A stretch of DNA of 64,000 nt from PALSA-1440 sp050011195. GTDB taxonomy: Bacteria > Verrucomicrobiota > Verrucomicrobiia > Limisphaerales > UBA8199. The translations under genes were made by a program, and so were the position numbers. Every line of letters starts with the position of its first letter. The first letter of the stretch is position 1. Below, one piece after another: positions 53,039 to 61,253 of the stretch. The notes under the pieces are model-generated. The model was given only the letters and a program-made list of their open reading frames with translations. It was not told the DNA's origin and searched no databases. The DNA is taken from positions 1 through 64,000 of the forward strand of contig JBEKJO010000011.1 of assembly GCA_050011195.1 (NCBI GenBank), read 5' to 3'.

Positions 53039-53263
53039 TCAGGCCGGAGGTCCGTAGTCGAAGAGCCGCAAATGGGTATCGAAAGCCTCCTCGGGCTCGG
53101 CGTTAAGCTGCAAGACGAGCTCCACGTCGGTGAGGTGATACCTCAGGCAAGTATCAATGGCTTTGCCGGCGTCAGGAAAGTCCTGGGCCTGACCGGGGTC
53201 CGGCGTCCATTGGCCCTGGCCAAAATACTCGCGGGTCCTTAGACTCTTAAGCAGCCGCCGCAT
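53039..53263 (-). CDS. small hypothetical protein, paralogue of the 53330-53638 gene
   Basis: 74 residues: RRLLKSLRTREYFGQGQWTP, then AQDFPDAGKAIDTCLRYHLT and DVELVLQLNAEPEEAFD. It aligns along its whole length with the product of 53330-53638: both have a K/R-start strand, an aromatic pair, QWTP or KWTP, an A.D(F/L) helix and HLxxVE(L/I)xL. No known domain is recognised. It is preceded by the DnaA-box-like cluster at 53274-53334. Confidence 0.6.
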   Translation of the reverse strand: MRRLLKSLRTREYFGQGQWTPDPGQAQDFPDAGKAIDTCLRYHLTDVELVLQLNAEPEEAFDTHLRLFDYGPPA

Positions 53264-53273
53264 AACGCAATTG

Positions 53274-53334
53274 TGTGAATAACTTGGTGAATACCAAGTG
53301 AAAAAGTGAAATACTTATCCACAAGTTGTTCACA
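53274..53334. promoter_or_regulatory. second cluster of DnaA-box-like sites
   Basis: TTATTCACA (53274-53282, minus), GTATTCACC (53286-53294, minus), TTATCCACA (53315-53323, plus, a perfect high-affinity box) and TTGTTCACA (53326-53334, plus). A perfect inverted repeat ACTTGGT-GAAT-ACCAAGT spans 53282-53299. The cluster fills the gap between two paralogous small genes. Confidence 0.5.
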
Positions 53335-53638
53335 ATAGAGGCTCCTTCTTTCCGGGACTCGTTGACTTTCCCTTCTCTCCCGGGCGGCTTTCCCCGCTGG
53401 GTTGACGCCGGCCCAAGGGATCAGGTCGGGAGGGTGATGGGGGGACGGGCAGAACCAGATCGTAGCGCGGGTCATCGTAGCACAGAAGAATCTCCACATT
53501 CTCCAGGTGAGCTTCGAATATCCGTTCCACGGCGCGTGCCACTTGCGCAAGGTCTTCTGCCGCCTCTTGTTCGGGCGTCCACTTGGATGGCCCTTGATAG
53601 TACCACCCGGTTTGAGTGTCGCGCAAAAACACTTTCAT
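53330..53638 (-). CDS. small hypothetical protein, paralogue of the 53039-53263 gene
   Basis: About 102 residues from the ATG at 53638 (MKVFLRDTQTGWYYQGPSKW); the frame is open to 53722 but the extension is not needed for the paralogue match. The folded part ends near VEILLCYDDPRYDLVLPV. A Pro/Ser/Gly/Lys-rich tail follows (PVPPSPSRPDPLGRRQPSGE), which the paralogue lacks. It looks like a small alpha/beta domain of unknown function. The last bases overlap the DnaA-box-like cluster. Confidence 0.65.
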   Translation of the reverse strand: MKVFLRDTQTGWYYQGPSKWTPEQEAAEDLAQVARAVERIFEAHLENVEILLCYDDPRYDLVLPVPPSPSRPDPLGRRQPSGESRPGEKGKSTSPGKKEPLL

Positions 53639-53833
53639 GAACTCGCTCTGCTCTCCTGCCCCAGCAGGTTCTTCTTTGGTTTCCGCAGCGCGGCTGAATT
53701 GTGCAGACACGCTGCCAGCCATTATTCTGACTTAAGAACCACCGTTGCACAATCCGCAGTAATACTGAATTCGCTGACGCAGAAGTACGGAAGCCCCCGC
53801 GGGCTTGATCGCGGTGAATTGCCGGGCTTGGGC

Positions 53834-54151
53834 TCAAGCGTTAGCGCCATCCTCCCGGCAGTCACCGCATAAAAACTGCCGTCCATCGAAGAAGGTCCTG
53901 AAGGCCCGCATCCTGCGCCCGCACCGGTCGCAGAACTCATAAACCTCTCGCGGGTCCAGTCTAACGGCGATCCAGACCCGGCCGTGGGCTTTGCGGACCA
54001 GCTCGATCTTTTCCGCCACCTCATCTTCCCAATAGTCAAAAACCCTGGCCTTGCTGCGGTCGTCGGTGAATTCCCAGTGCATCGCGCTCCCGGCGAGATA
54101 CTGCCCGTCATCGTTGACAATCAACACCTTGACCGCCTCGCGACCATTCAT
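53834..54151 (-). CDS. small protein with C-terminal zinc-ribbon-like cysteines
   Basis: 105 residues. The N-terminal part (VKVLIVNDDGQYLAGSAMHW, EFTDDRSKARVFDYWEDEVA) resembles a small beta domain. Two CxxC pairs, CDRCGRRM and CGDC, lie about 20 residues apart near the C-terminus and probably bind zinc. There is no signal peptide. It is third in a minus-strand group of small unknown genes between dtd and the DUF748 gene, but intergenic gaps of over 150 bases argue against a tight operon. Confidence 0.65.
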   Translation of the reverse strand: MNGREAVKVLIVNDDGQYLAGSAMHWEFTDDRSKARVFDYWEDEVAEKIELVRKAHGRVWIAVRLDPREVYEFCDRCGRRMRAFRTFFDGRQFLCGDCREDGANA

Positions 54152-54215
54152 TGACGCAACCTAATTCCAAAGGACCTCTCTGACCAGCGGGCTGTCATGG
54201 GGGCTTTCGGGGCCG

Positions 54216-57200
54216 CTAATTAAGCGAGAAATTCACCCGGCTTTGCCCTTTGGCGGATGCCCCGGTGGACTTGGGCGTGACGAGAAACAAACGGTCGGCG
54301 GTGACCTTTCCGCTTTGGAGGAGGACGGACTGTACCGCCTGGGCCCGTTGCTTGATCAGGTCCCGCTGCTCGTTCTCGGACACCTGGATGACGGAAACCA
54401 GCCTGGCTTCGATTTGGTCGAGGGTCAGGGGAGCGCCGTCGGGAGCGGTCGGGAGCTGTGCGCGGGAGGGCGGTTTGGCGGTGGACGAGCTCCTGGCCAC
54501 GGTCGTCATCAGCGCCGTGGCGCCTTTGCATTCTGACGCCACCGGGCTTTTCCGGGCGGGCTTGCCCGAAACCTTGGCGACCTGAGCCTGACCGCCTTGC
54601 CCCGCCAATGTGCGCGCGGAAACCGACGCGGCGGTGTTGGTATCCGTGGCCGCGGCGGCGGCCTCCAGCACGAGCGTCTGGTTCGTGCCGAGTTCCGTGA
54701 ATATCTGTTTGAGGAGCCGCCCGCGTTCCGCAGGTTCGAGTTGGAGGGTTTCGAGGCTCGGGACCGTCTGGCCGGCGTCGGCCAGTTCCTTGAGGCGAAG
54801 AACTTTGGCTTGTTGCTCCAACTTCAGGCGGGCCAGCGCCGCGCGGTCCAGCTCCGGATCGAACGAGCCGGCGATTTCCAGGTTCAGCGCCGGACGCTCG
54901 CAAAGCGCCTTGACGAGCTTGTCCAGCTTTTGCGCCTCGGTGTCGGGAATATCGGCCCTGCCCGGCTGGAACTCCACAAAGCTCAGTTCCTCCCCGCCGC
55001 CCACCAGCGCCCCCAGCAGGGAGAAAGGCGACGCGACCGCCTTGACGATAAGATTGAAGATCGCCTGCCAAACAAGCGGGGCGATCGCGAACTTGGGATC
55101 GTCGGTCTTGCCGCTCAACGGGATGTCGAGATTGATTTGCCCGTTGCGGTCTTTGAAGAGGGCCACGGCGAGCTTGACCGGCAAATGAGTGGCGTTGGTG
55201 CTGTCATTGCGCGGACCGAGGGTAAAATGGTCGATCAGGAACTTGTTTTCCGCCTTGAGCTGCTTCTGGCTGATGTCGTAGTGCAGCCCCATCGTGAGCT
55301 TGCCCTTGTTCAGGGGATGGCCGGCGTATTTCTCCAGGTAAGTCGTAAAGGCCGTCAGGTCCGTGTTCGTGAAAGCGACCGCCAGGTCCAGTTGCAGGTC
55401 TTTGGCCAGCGGATTGACCTTGCCGGAAATGGAGAACGGCGAGCCGGCGTCCACCTTGCCGCGGACATCCACCGTCGCCGTGCTTTGCTCCTGCGACGAC
55501 AGGCCCTTGACGGTGCCGCCGAATTCCTGCACGTCAAAAGCCGCATGTGGCTCGATGGACTCGTCGGAGAAATGGAAGGCCGCGTTCTCCAGCGCGAGCG
55601 TGCCAAGCTGGACCGGGAACTCGCCGGCTTTCGCCGGCGTCGCGGTCGCCGCGGGAGCCGCAGGAGTGGCGGAAGCACCCGCCGCCTTTTCCGGCAGGAC
55701 AGTCTTGAGGTTCGGGCGGTGGTCCGGTCCGATGATTACGCTGGTCTGGAGGCCGCGCCATTTGACCTCCTGCGCTTGCAATTGGTTGGGCTGCAAGTCC
55801 AGGTCAATGCCCGTCACGTCGAGCGCGTCCCACTTCACGAATTCCTTGAAGAGCACCTGATCCGTAGTAACGAAGTTGGTGAGGCTGATGTCGCCCGCGA
55901 ACTTCACCAGCGGCGCGCCCGCGCCGGGCGGGGCATAGCGCACCCGGCCCTGAGTGCCGAATCGTCCGCTGGTGATAGCCAGGCGCGCCTGCTCGCTCAC
56001 ATACGGCTGGAAGGGGCGCAAGTCGAGATCGCTAACGGCGATTTCCAGGTCGGCCAGCGGCGGCGCAATCTTCGCGGTGCCGTGCACCGTCAACGTGCCG
56101 GCCTGGTTCAGCCGCGCGGACAGCGACACCGTTATCGGCTCATTGCTCACCGTGCTAAGCCCTTTCACGTTGAAGGCGAGTTGGTCGAGGCTCAAAGTGG
56201 CGGGCTTGGCCGGCTTCTGATCCTCCAGTTTGATGGTGTAGTCGTCAAAGGCGATTTCTTTCAGGAGGACAGTCCAAGGCGGTTCGCTGGGAGCGGGGTT
56301 GTTGGTGGTGGGCGGGCTTGCTGCCGGCGGATTCACCAGACCCAGCAAGTTGATTGTCCCGTCCTTCATCTGCCGCGCGAGAATTGAACCGCCGGCGGAC
56401 TTGACCAGGCCCACTTCTATCCGGCGGTCGGCGAGGCTGGCCTCGGTCCGCTCGACGGAGAAAGATGGAATGCCGACCACTGTCTCGCCGGTGTCCGCCG
56501 CTTTGAGCTGGAAGCCCGTCAGGGCAACGCCGGCGTTGGAGACGGTGACCAGCGGCGCGTTGGAGGAGCTGGCAAACCGGTATTCCGCCCCGGCGTCGAG
56601 TTTGCCGGCCAGCACTTCACCCCGCAGGGTGTCCTCGAAATAGGGCGCATATTTCTTGATCTCCAGCCCGGCCAGCTTGATCTCCCCGGCCGAGCGCTGC
56701 GGCGCGAGGCAAAACGTGCCGCTGCCGGCGACCCTCTCACCGGCTTCGGTGGCCACACTGAATTCGTAAGCCGCGTCCGAGTCCGGGCGGGTGGTGAAGC
56801 GCTGCAAGTGAACCCGAATCGGCTTGAGCGTGGTCTCAAATCGGCTGTGCCGGCTCAGGTCGGTGAACGAGATGGCCGCGTCGTTGAGCGCGAAGTCATC
56901 AACTGACAAAGTCCACGGCGTGGAGGGGGTGGACGCGGCGGCGTTGGTGGGGGCGGGCCTGGCGGGCGGCGGCTCCAGCAGCCCGTTCAGATTCAGCGAG
57001 CCGTCTTTCTCGAGGCGGACGATATTGGCGCATCGAGCGATCCCGAACTTGCCGACGTGCAGGTTGCGCTGCCGCAGATCAAAATCCATTGACCGGAGGG
57101 CCAACCACGGGAGAGAGGTCACGATCTCCCCGGTGTTCAGGTCTTTGACCTTCAAGCCGCCCAGCACGACGGTGCCGTTGGTGAGGCTGGCGTCGAAACC

Positions 57201-58010
57201 GTTGGTCCCGGCGGCGAGGGCGTAGTCGGCGCGGACGTTGAGCCGTCCCTCGGTGATTTCCGCGCGGAGGTAATCCCGCACCAGGGGGGTCCACCTGCTC
57301 AGTTCGGCGCCCGCCAGCTCGAAGTGGCCGCGCGACTCGAACGGCTGCGCCACCAGGCTGCCGGCCCAGGCAAAGCCCCGGCCCGAGTCGTTCCTGGCCT
57401 CGAACGAATAGACGCTGCCCTTGCCCACGCGGGTGGTGAGATTGGTCAGTGAAAGGTTGATCGGCTTGAACTCGGTATGCAGCGGCAGGCGGTGCGTCTC
57501 ATCGTCCACCGTGAACGCCCCGTCATCAATGTGCAGCCACCAGACGTTGACGCGGGGCAAAGCGCCTGGTTTCTCGGGTTTGGGCGGGGCGGGCGCGGCC
57601 TCGTCGAACATGTTGGCAAAGTTGAACCGCCCATCCTTGAACAGGATCACGTGTCCGTAAGGCTGCTTGAGACCGATCTCGGCGAACGTCCAGGCGAAGC
57701 GCACCAGCGACGAGAGCTGGAAGTTCACGTACAACTCCTCCCACGAGGCGAAGACCTGCCCGTCCGGCTCCGTCAGCGACAGGCCGCGGATGGTCAGCGA
57801 CAGGACCAGGGGGTTGAACTTCACCTGGCGAATCGCCGCCTGGCGTTTGGTCGCAGCGGGCAGCCGCTTGAGCAGTTGCGACTTGATGATCGGCGGCAGC
57901 ACGAAGAACCCGGCCAGGACATAAACCAGAAAGACCGCCCCGGCCCACAGCAGGCGTCGGCGCCAACGCGGCCGTTTAGGGGCGTGCAAAGTTGAATTTC
58001 GTATGGCCAT
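54216..58010 (-). CDS. DUF748 (AsmA-like) envelope protein
   Basis: 1,264 residues from the ATG at 58010 (MAIRNSTLHAPKRPRWRRRL); the frame opens at 58253 but that extension covers a palindromic repeat. One N-terminal membrane segment (WAGAVFLVYVLAGFFVLPPI) anchors a long periplasmic region of beta-rich AsmA/DUF748 repeats (LPWLALRSMDFDLRQRNLHV, FSVERTEASLADRRIEVGLV). The last third has a GKLTMGLHYDISQKQLKAEN part and a C-terminal FVEFQPGRADIPDTEAQKLD stretch. DUF748/AsmA/TamB-type proteins are thought to bridge the periplasm and carry or regulate lipids. An Ala/Pro/Thr-rich linker near residues 780-800 is poorly ordered. Confidence 0.9.
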   Translation of the reverse strand: MAIRNSTLHAPKRPRWRRRLLWAGAVFLVYVLAGFFVLPPIIKSQLLKRLPAATKRQAAIRQVKFNPLVLSLTIRGLSLTEPDGQVFASWEELYVNFQLSSLVRFAWTFAEIGLKQPYGHVILFKDGRFNFANMFDEAAPAPPKPEKPGALPRVNVWWLHIDDGAFTVDDETHRLPLHTEFKPINLSLTNLTTRVGKGSVYSFEARNDSGRGFAWAGSLVAQPFESRGHFELAGAELSRWTPLVRDYLRAEITEGRLNVRADYALAAGTNGFDASLTNGTVVLGGLKVKDLNTGEIVTSLPWLALRSMDFDLRQRNLHVGKFGIARCANIVRLEKDGSLNLNGLLEPPPARPAPTNAAASTPSTPWTLSVDDFALNDAAISFTDLSRHSRFETTLKPIRVHLQRFTTRPDSDAAYEFSVATEAGERVAGSGTFCLAPQRSAGEIKLAGLEIKKYAPYFEDTLRGEVLAGKLDAGAEYRFASSSNAPLVTVSNAGVALTGFQLKAADTGETVVGIPSFSVERTEASLADRRIEVGLVKSAGGSILARQMKDGTINLLGLVNPPAASPPTTNNPAPSEPPWTVLLKEIAFDDYTIKLEDQKPAKPATLSLDQLAFNVKGLSTVSNEPITVSLSARLNQAGTLTVHGTAKIAPPLADLEIAVSDLDLRPFQPYVSEQARLAITSGRFGTQGRVRYAPPGAGAPLVKFAGDISLTNFVTTDQVLFKEFVKWDALDVTGIDLDLQPNQLQAQEVKWRGLQTSVIIGPDHRPNLKTVLPEKAAGASATPAAPAATATPAKAGEFPVQLGTLALENAAFHFSDESIEPHAAFDVQEFGGTVKGLSSQEQSTATVDVRGKVDAGSPFSISGKVNPLAKDLQLDLAVAFTNTDLTAFTTYLEKYAGHPLNKGKLTMGLHYDISQKQLKAENKFLIDHFTLGPRNDSTNATHLPVKLAVALFKDRNGQINLDIPLSGKTDDPKFAIAPLVWQAIFNLIVKAVASPFSLLGALVGGGEELSFVEFQPGRADIPDTEAQKLDKLVKALCERPALNLEIAGSFDPELDRAALARLKLEQQAKVLRLKELADAGQTVPSLETLQLEPAERGRLLKQIFTELGTNQTLVLEAAAAATDTNTAASVSARTLAGQGGQAQVAKVSGKPARKSPVASECKGATALMTTVARSSSTAKPPSRAQLPTAPDGAPLTLDQIEARLVSVIQVSENEQRDLIKQRAQAVQSVLLQSGKVTADRLFLVTPKSTGASAKGQSRVNFSLN

Positions 58011-58110
58011 CTGACCCGGCGTAATTGTAGCACGGGTCGGCAAGATCAACAGCCGGAAAAATGGGGCGCATCGACATGGCCACCAAGGAGTGAGAACACC
58101 CAACGGTGAC

Positions 58111-58213
58111 GGACCGCGAGCCGTCCCCGGCTCGCAGCAGCCACCGACGCGAAACGACCATCGAAGCGCTGGCACCTTCCAATGCGCTGCGAGCCGGGGA
58201 CGGCTCGCGGTCC
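58111..58213. repeat. perfect 28-bp inverted repeat (palindromic element)
   Basis: Arm 58111-58138 (starting GGACCGCGAGCCGTCC) is the exact reverse complement of arm 58186-58213. The 47-base spacer contains CCACCGACGCGAAACGACC. Each arm can also fold on itself (CGAGCCG-TCCC-CGGCTCG). It lies between divergent genes, about 75 bases before the OYE start. Similar GC-rich palindromes are common intergenic repeats, and the long perfect arms suggest recent insertion. No transposase is encoded. Confidence 0.85.
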
Positions 58214-58286
58214 GGTGGTGCTGCCAAGATACGCCGGAAAAATGTCTGGCCATCTTTCCCGGCGCCGGCCAGATTCCGGCACGTCT

Positions 58287-59774
58287 ATGGCCGAGCCGCT
58301 CAAGCTGACGCGCATCCCGTCGCTCAAATCCGTCGCCGAGTTCCGCGCTCGCGTGGCGTCGCTGGAAATTGACCTGCCCTGCGAGGACGCCATCGCCACC
58401 GGCCAGGCCTCACCCCTCGCCCAGCCGCTCCGGGCGATTTCCATCAACGGCAAGCACCTCGGCAACCGCTACGCCGTCCAGCCCATGGAAGGCTGGGACG
58501 CCACCACCACCGGCGGCCCCACCGACGATGTCCTCCGGCGCTGGCAACGATTCGGCGAAACCGGCGCGAAGCTCATCTTCGGCGGCGAAGCCATGGCCGT
58601 GCGCCCCGATGGCCGGGCCAATCCCAACCAGCTCATCATCAACGAACAGAATAAGGCCGGCCTGGCGAAGCTCCGCGAAACGCTCATTGCCGCGCACAAA
58701 GACCGTTGCGGCGCCGCCGCCGATTTGGTCATCGGCTTTCAACTGACCCACTCCGGCCGATTCTGCAAACCCAACGACAACTCCCGCCTCGAACCGCGCG
58801 TCGCTTATCGGCATCCCCTCCTCGACCCCCCCTTCCAGGTCACCAGCGACGCCCAGGTCTGGACCGACAGCGAGCTGGAGCGGCTCGTCCAAGACTACGT
58901 CAACGCGGCCCGCGTTGCCTGGGACGTGGGCGCCGACTTCGTGGACCTCAAGCATTGCCACGGCTACCTCCTCCACGAGTTCCTCAGCGCCTTCACGCGC
59001 CCGGGCAAATACGGCGGCTCCTTCGAGAACCGCACCCGTTTGCTCCGCGACATCATTGCCGCCATCCGCGCCAGCGGGAACAGGATTGAATTCGGCGTCC
59101 GGCTCAGCGCCTTTGACTTCGTCCCGTTCCTGCCCGACCCGCGGTTCTCGCGGCCGGGGAAGCCCGGGCCGGGCGTGCCCGCCGATTTCTCGCGCTGCCT
59201 GCCTTACCGCTATGCCTTCGGCAGCGACCAGCAGAACCCGCTCGCTTACGACCTGAGGGAGACGTTCCAGTTCCTCGACCTGTGCGCGGAACTCGGAGTG
59301 AAGATCGTGAACCTCAGCGCCGGCTCTCCCTACTACAACCCCCATATTCAGCGGCCCGCAGCCTATCCGCCGTCGGATGGCTACCAGCCGCCCGAAGACC
59401 CGCTGGTCGGCGTCGCCCGGCAAATCAACGTCGTGCGCCAGCTCAAGGCCCGCGCGCCCGGGAGCCTTCTGCTCGTTGGTAGCGCCTACAGCTACTTGCA
59501 GGAATACCTGCCTCATGTGGCGCAGCATGTCCTCCGCCACGGCTGGGCCGATCTCATCGGGATTGGCCGCGTGGTGCTCTCCTACCCGCGTATGCTGGCC
59601 GACGCGATAGGGCAGGGGACCCTCTCCGCCAAATCCATCTGCCGCACCTTCAGCGACTGCACCACCGCCCCGCGCAACGGCCTGATCAGCGGCTGCTACC
59701 CCCTGGACCGCTACTATGCCGCCAAACCCGAGTTCCAAAAGCTCAAAGCCATCAAAAAGCCCCAGCCCCTATAA
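58287..59774 (+). CDS. NADH:flavin oxidoreductase, Old Yellow Enzyme family
   Basis: About 495 residues from the ATG at 58287; the upstream open frame crosses the palindromic repeat. An FMN TIM-barrel: the N-terminal QPMEGWDATTTGGPTDDVLR region, VIGFQLTHSGR, then DLKHCHGYLLHEFLS, where the two histidines polarise the substrate carbonyl. RPGKYGGSFENRTRLLRDII is the family hallmark, and GIGRVVLSYP lies near the C-terminus, where FMN phosphate binds. It is longer than the usual 350-400 residues because of insertions between the substrate-binding and C-terminal parts. There is no Fe-S/NAD domain, so the reductant may come from a separate partner. The substrate is unknown. Confidence 0.88.
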   Translation: MAEPLKLTRIPSLKSVAEFRARVASLEIDLPCEDAIATGQASPLAQPLRAISINGKHLGNRYAVQPMEGWDATTTGGPTDDVLRRWQRFGETGAKLIFGGEAMAVRPDGRANPNQLIINEQNKAGLAKLRETLIAAHKDRCGAAADLVIGFQLTHSGRFCKPNDNSRLEPRVAYRHPLLDPPFQVTSDAQVWTDSELERLVQDYVNAARVAWDVGADFVDLKHCHGYLLHEFLSAFTRPGKYGGSFENRTRLLRDIIAAIRASGNRIEFGVRLSAFDFVPFLPDPRFSRPGKPGPGVPADFSRCLPYRYAFGSDQQNPLAYDLRETFQFLDLCAELGVKIVNLSAGSPYYNPHIQRPAAYPPSDGYQPPEDPLVGVARQINVVRQLKARAPGSLLLVGSAYSYLQEYLPHVAQHVLRHGWADLIGIGRVVLSYPRMLADAIGQGTLSAKSICRTFSDCTTAPRNGLISGCYPLDRYYAAKPEFQKLKAIKKPQPL

Positions 59775-60033
59775 CCGCTGCTTCCTGGAAAACCCGGCCC
59801 GCCCTGGCGGATTTTAGAGAATCTGGCGTGCCGTCGGGCAAGCGCTCTGACCTCCCGCCGCCCTTTCCCCCTCGGGGAACGCGTTTTTCCTCCAAGTCCA
59901 CCAAGTCCACCAAGTCCATCCCGTCCACCCCTTTTAGGCCCCACTCCGGGGGAACGGTTTTCCATGATTATTCACTGAGTCCTGCTGGCGGCTTCGCCCT
60001 CAGCCGAAAAAGCCAATGGGTCTAACTCTCTAC

Positions 60034-60060
60034 TTGACAGTGTGATAGAAATAGTATAAA
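60034..60060 (+). promoter_or_regulatory. promoter-like signal in the gap
   Basis: TTGACA (60034-60039), a 15-base spacer, then TATAAA (60055-60060). Both hexamers are good, but the spacing is 2 bases short of optimum. It would drive the hairpin-rich stretch that follows. Confidence 0.4.
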
Positions 60061-60074
60061 TACCCCCCAGCCTC

Positions 60075-60181
60075 GTGGCATACCCAGGCCACGGCTCCGG
60101 CGAACGGGCCTCAGAACCGTTGCCGGTAGCGTCGAACCCGACACGACTATGGGCGCAAGGGCAGAAAACCCCCTTGCGCCC
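60075..60181 (+). ncRNA. hairpin-rich possible leader or small RNA
   Basis: Downstream of the promoter-like signal: CGTGGC-N8-GCCACG (about 60074-60093), CCGGC...GCCGG with an inner ACGG/CCGT (about 60097-60127), and a perfect 11-bp stem GGGCGCAAGGG / CCCTTGCGCCC (60151-60161 with 60171-60181). No T-run follows. I could not match it to a known riboswitch class. Confidence 0.35.
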
Positions 60182-60755
60182 CTCCGTGCGACCGGGGCGA
60201 AAACGGGTTGTTGTGGACGGAATACTGGCTCCGGCATGATGCCGCTCCCATGATCCTCCCATTACCTGCTATTCCCCCGCCAGCAGTAGTCTTCGTGCCT
60301 GCGGTAGCCCCCAAGGTCTGTCCAAATATGGCGCAAACTACTGTGCCTGCTCGCCTTACAGGAAATAGTGCATCGTCGAGCTGGAAGTGGTATCAATCCA
60401 AAATCGGGAAGTCTTCACCTGACAGGTGAACAATTCCAACTGCGGCGCAGTTGCGGTGCATCCATGCGAAGTGCTTGATAGGGCGAGACTTCTGACTGGC
60501 CGTGCACTTGAAATGACGGCTCCAAGTGCGGCTTCTAGGTTGATAATCAATGACTTACGCACTTAGCCGCAGGTCCGAGGGGCCAAAATGGCGGGAAACA
60601 GGGGGGGGTAGCAGCATGATCCGGGGTGCTTTTCAGTCCCCTCTTTCCCCCGCTGTCCACTAATAGGACACTCAAACACTGCCAAGTTGTATTACAGCCG
60701 CTAATACACTCAGAATCACATGAAGCGGAGACACCGGGTCGGCGATGGCGGTGGA

Positions 60756-61235
60756 TTACTTCATGAGGCGATAGAAGCGGTTGCCGGTGGGCGGGGACTG
60801 GATGTAGATGCAGTTCGCCCCGTTCGTGACGTAGGAACAGGGCGTCCAGCCGCTCCCCGTGGTCACTAGGTTCGCCGTGGCCTGCAACTGCCAACTCGCA
60901 GCGGGCAACGCCCACCAGACGCAGACCGTGTTGGTGGCCGTGCGCATGACCGAGAGATAGGGCGCGCCTGGCGTTTGAACGGCGAACAAACTCCAGAAGC
61001 CGCCGACGAGCGAGAAACTCCCACCGGTCATGGCTTGCTGGCTCGCATCCGGCTGGCCGATGGTGCCGCTGACGGAATACTGGCCGTTGGTGCTCGTGCC
61101 GCCGCCGCCGGCGACTTTATACCAGGGAATGGAATATGGCTGTGCCTCAACCTGCATGGCAAATGCGACAAGCGCCAGCGCCAAGAGAAAGCTGCCTGCG
61201 CCTCTGCCGGGAAATAGTGTTTTCTTCGTGTTCAT
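60756..61235 (-). CDS. small secreted protein of the verrucomicrobial GGGGTSTNGQYSVSGTIGQ type
   Basis: 159 residues. The signal peptide (SFLLALALVAFAMQVEAQ) is followed by WYKVAGGGGTSTNGQYSVSG, TIGQPDASQQAMTGGSFSLV and GGFWSLFAVQTPGAPYL, a repeatedly seen but uncharacterised verrucomicrobial signature. The remaining residues are the shared C-terminal module (VCVWWALPAASWQLQATANL...WTPC...NRFYRLMK). GGAGATAATTCTT before the ATG is a good ribosome-binding site. It starts 18 bases after the YadA-head-like gene, so they form an operon. Confidence 0.8.
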   Translation of the reverse strand: MNTKKTLFPGRGAGSFLLALALVAFAMQVEAQPYSIPWYKVAGGGGTSTNGQYSVSGTIGQPDASQQAMTGGSFSLVGGFWSLFAVQTPGAPYLSVMRTATNTVCVWWALPAASWQLQATANLVTTGSGWTPCSYVTNGANCIYIQSPPTGNRFYRLMK

Positions 61236-61253
61236 AAGAATTATCTCCGCAAA

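Larger units (their letters stand above)
59775..60755. other. gene-poor 1-kb gap
   Basis: No credible coding frame is seen on either strand. It holds a short tandem array of AAGTCCACC (about 59892-59929), the promoter-like signal at 60034, several hairpins to 60181, an inverted repeat CACCTGACAGGTG near 60416, and otherwise unremarkable sequence. Confidence 0.5.

Noticed and set aside
54597..56387. 596-residue plus-strand open frame opposite the DUF748 gene
   Set aside because: It is antisense to a well-supported protein, Arg/Glu/Gly-rich, and has no motif.
58410..59738. 442-residue minus-strand frame opposite the Old Yellow Enzyme gene
   Set aside because: Composition (Gly/Val/Ala/Glu-rich) is typical of an antisense shadow of a GC-rich gene.
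59892..59929. CRISPR-like tandem array AAGTCCACC
   Set aside because: The units are 9 bases, contiguous and only three to four copies, so this is a simple tandem repeat, not a CRISPR array.
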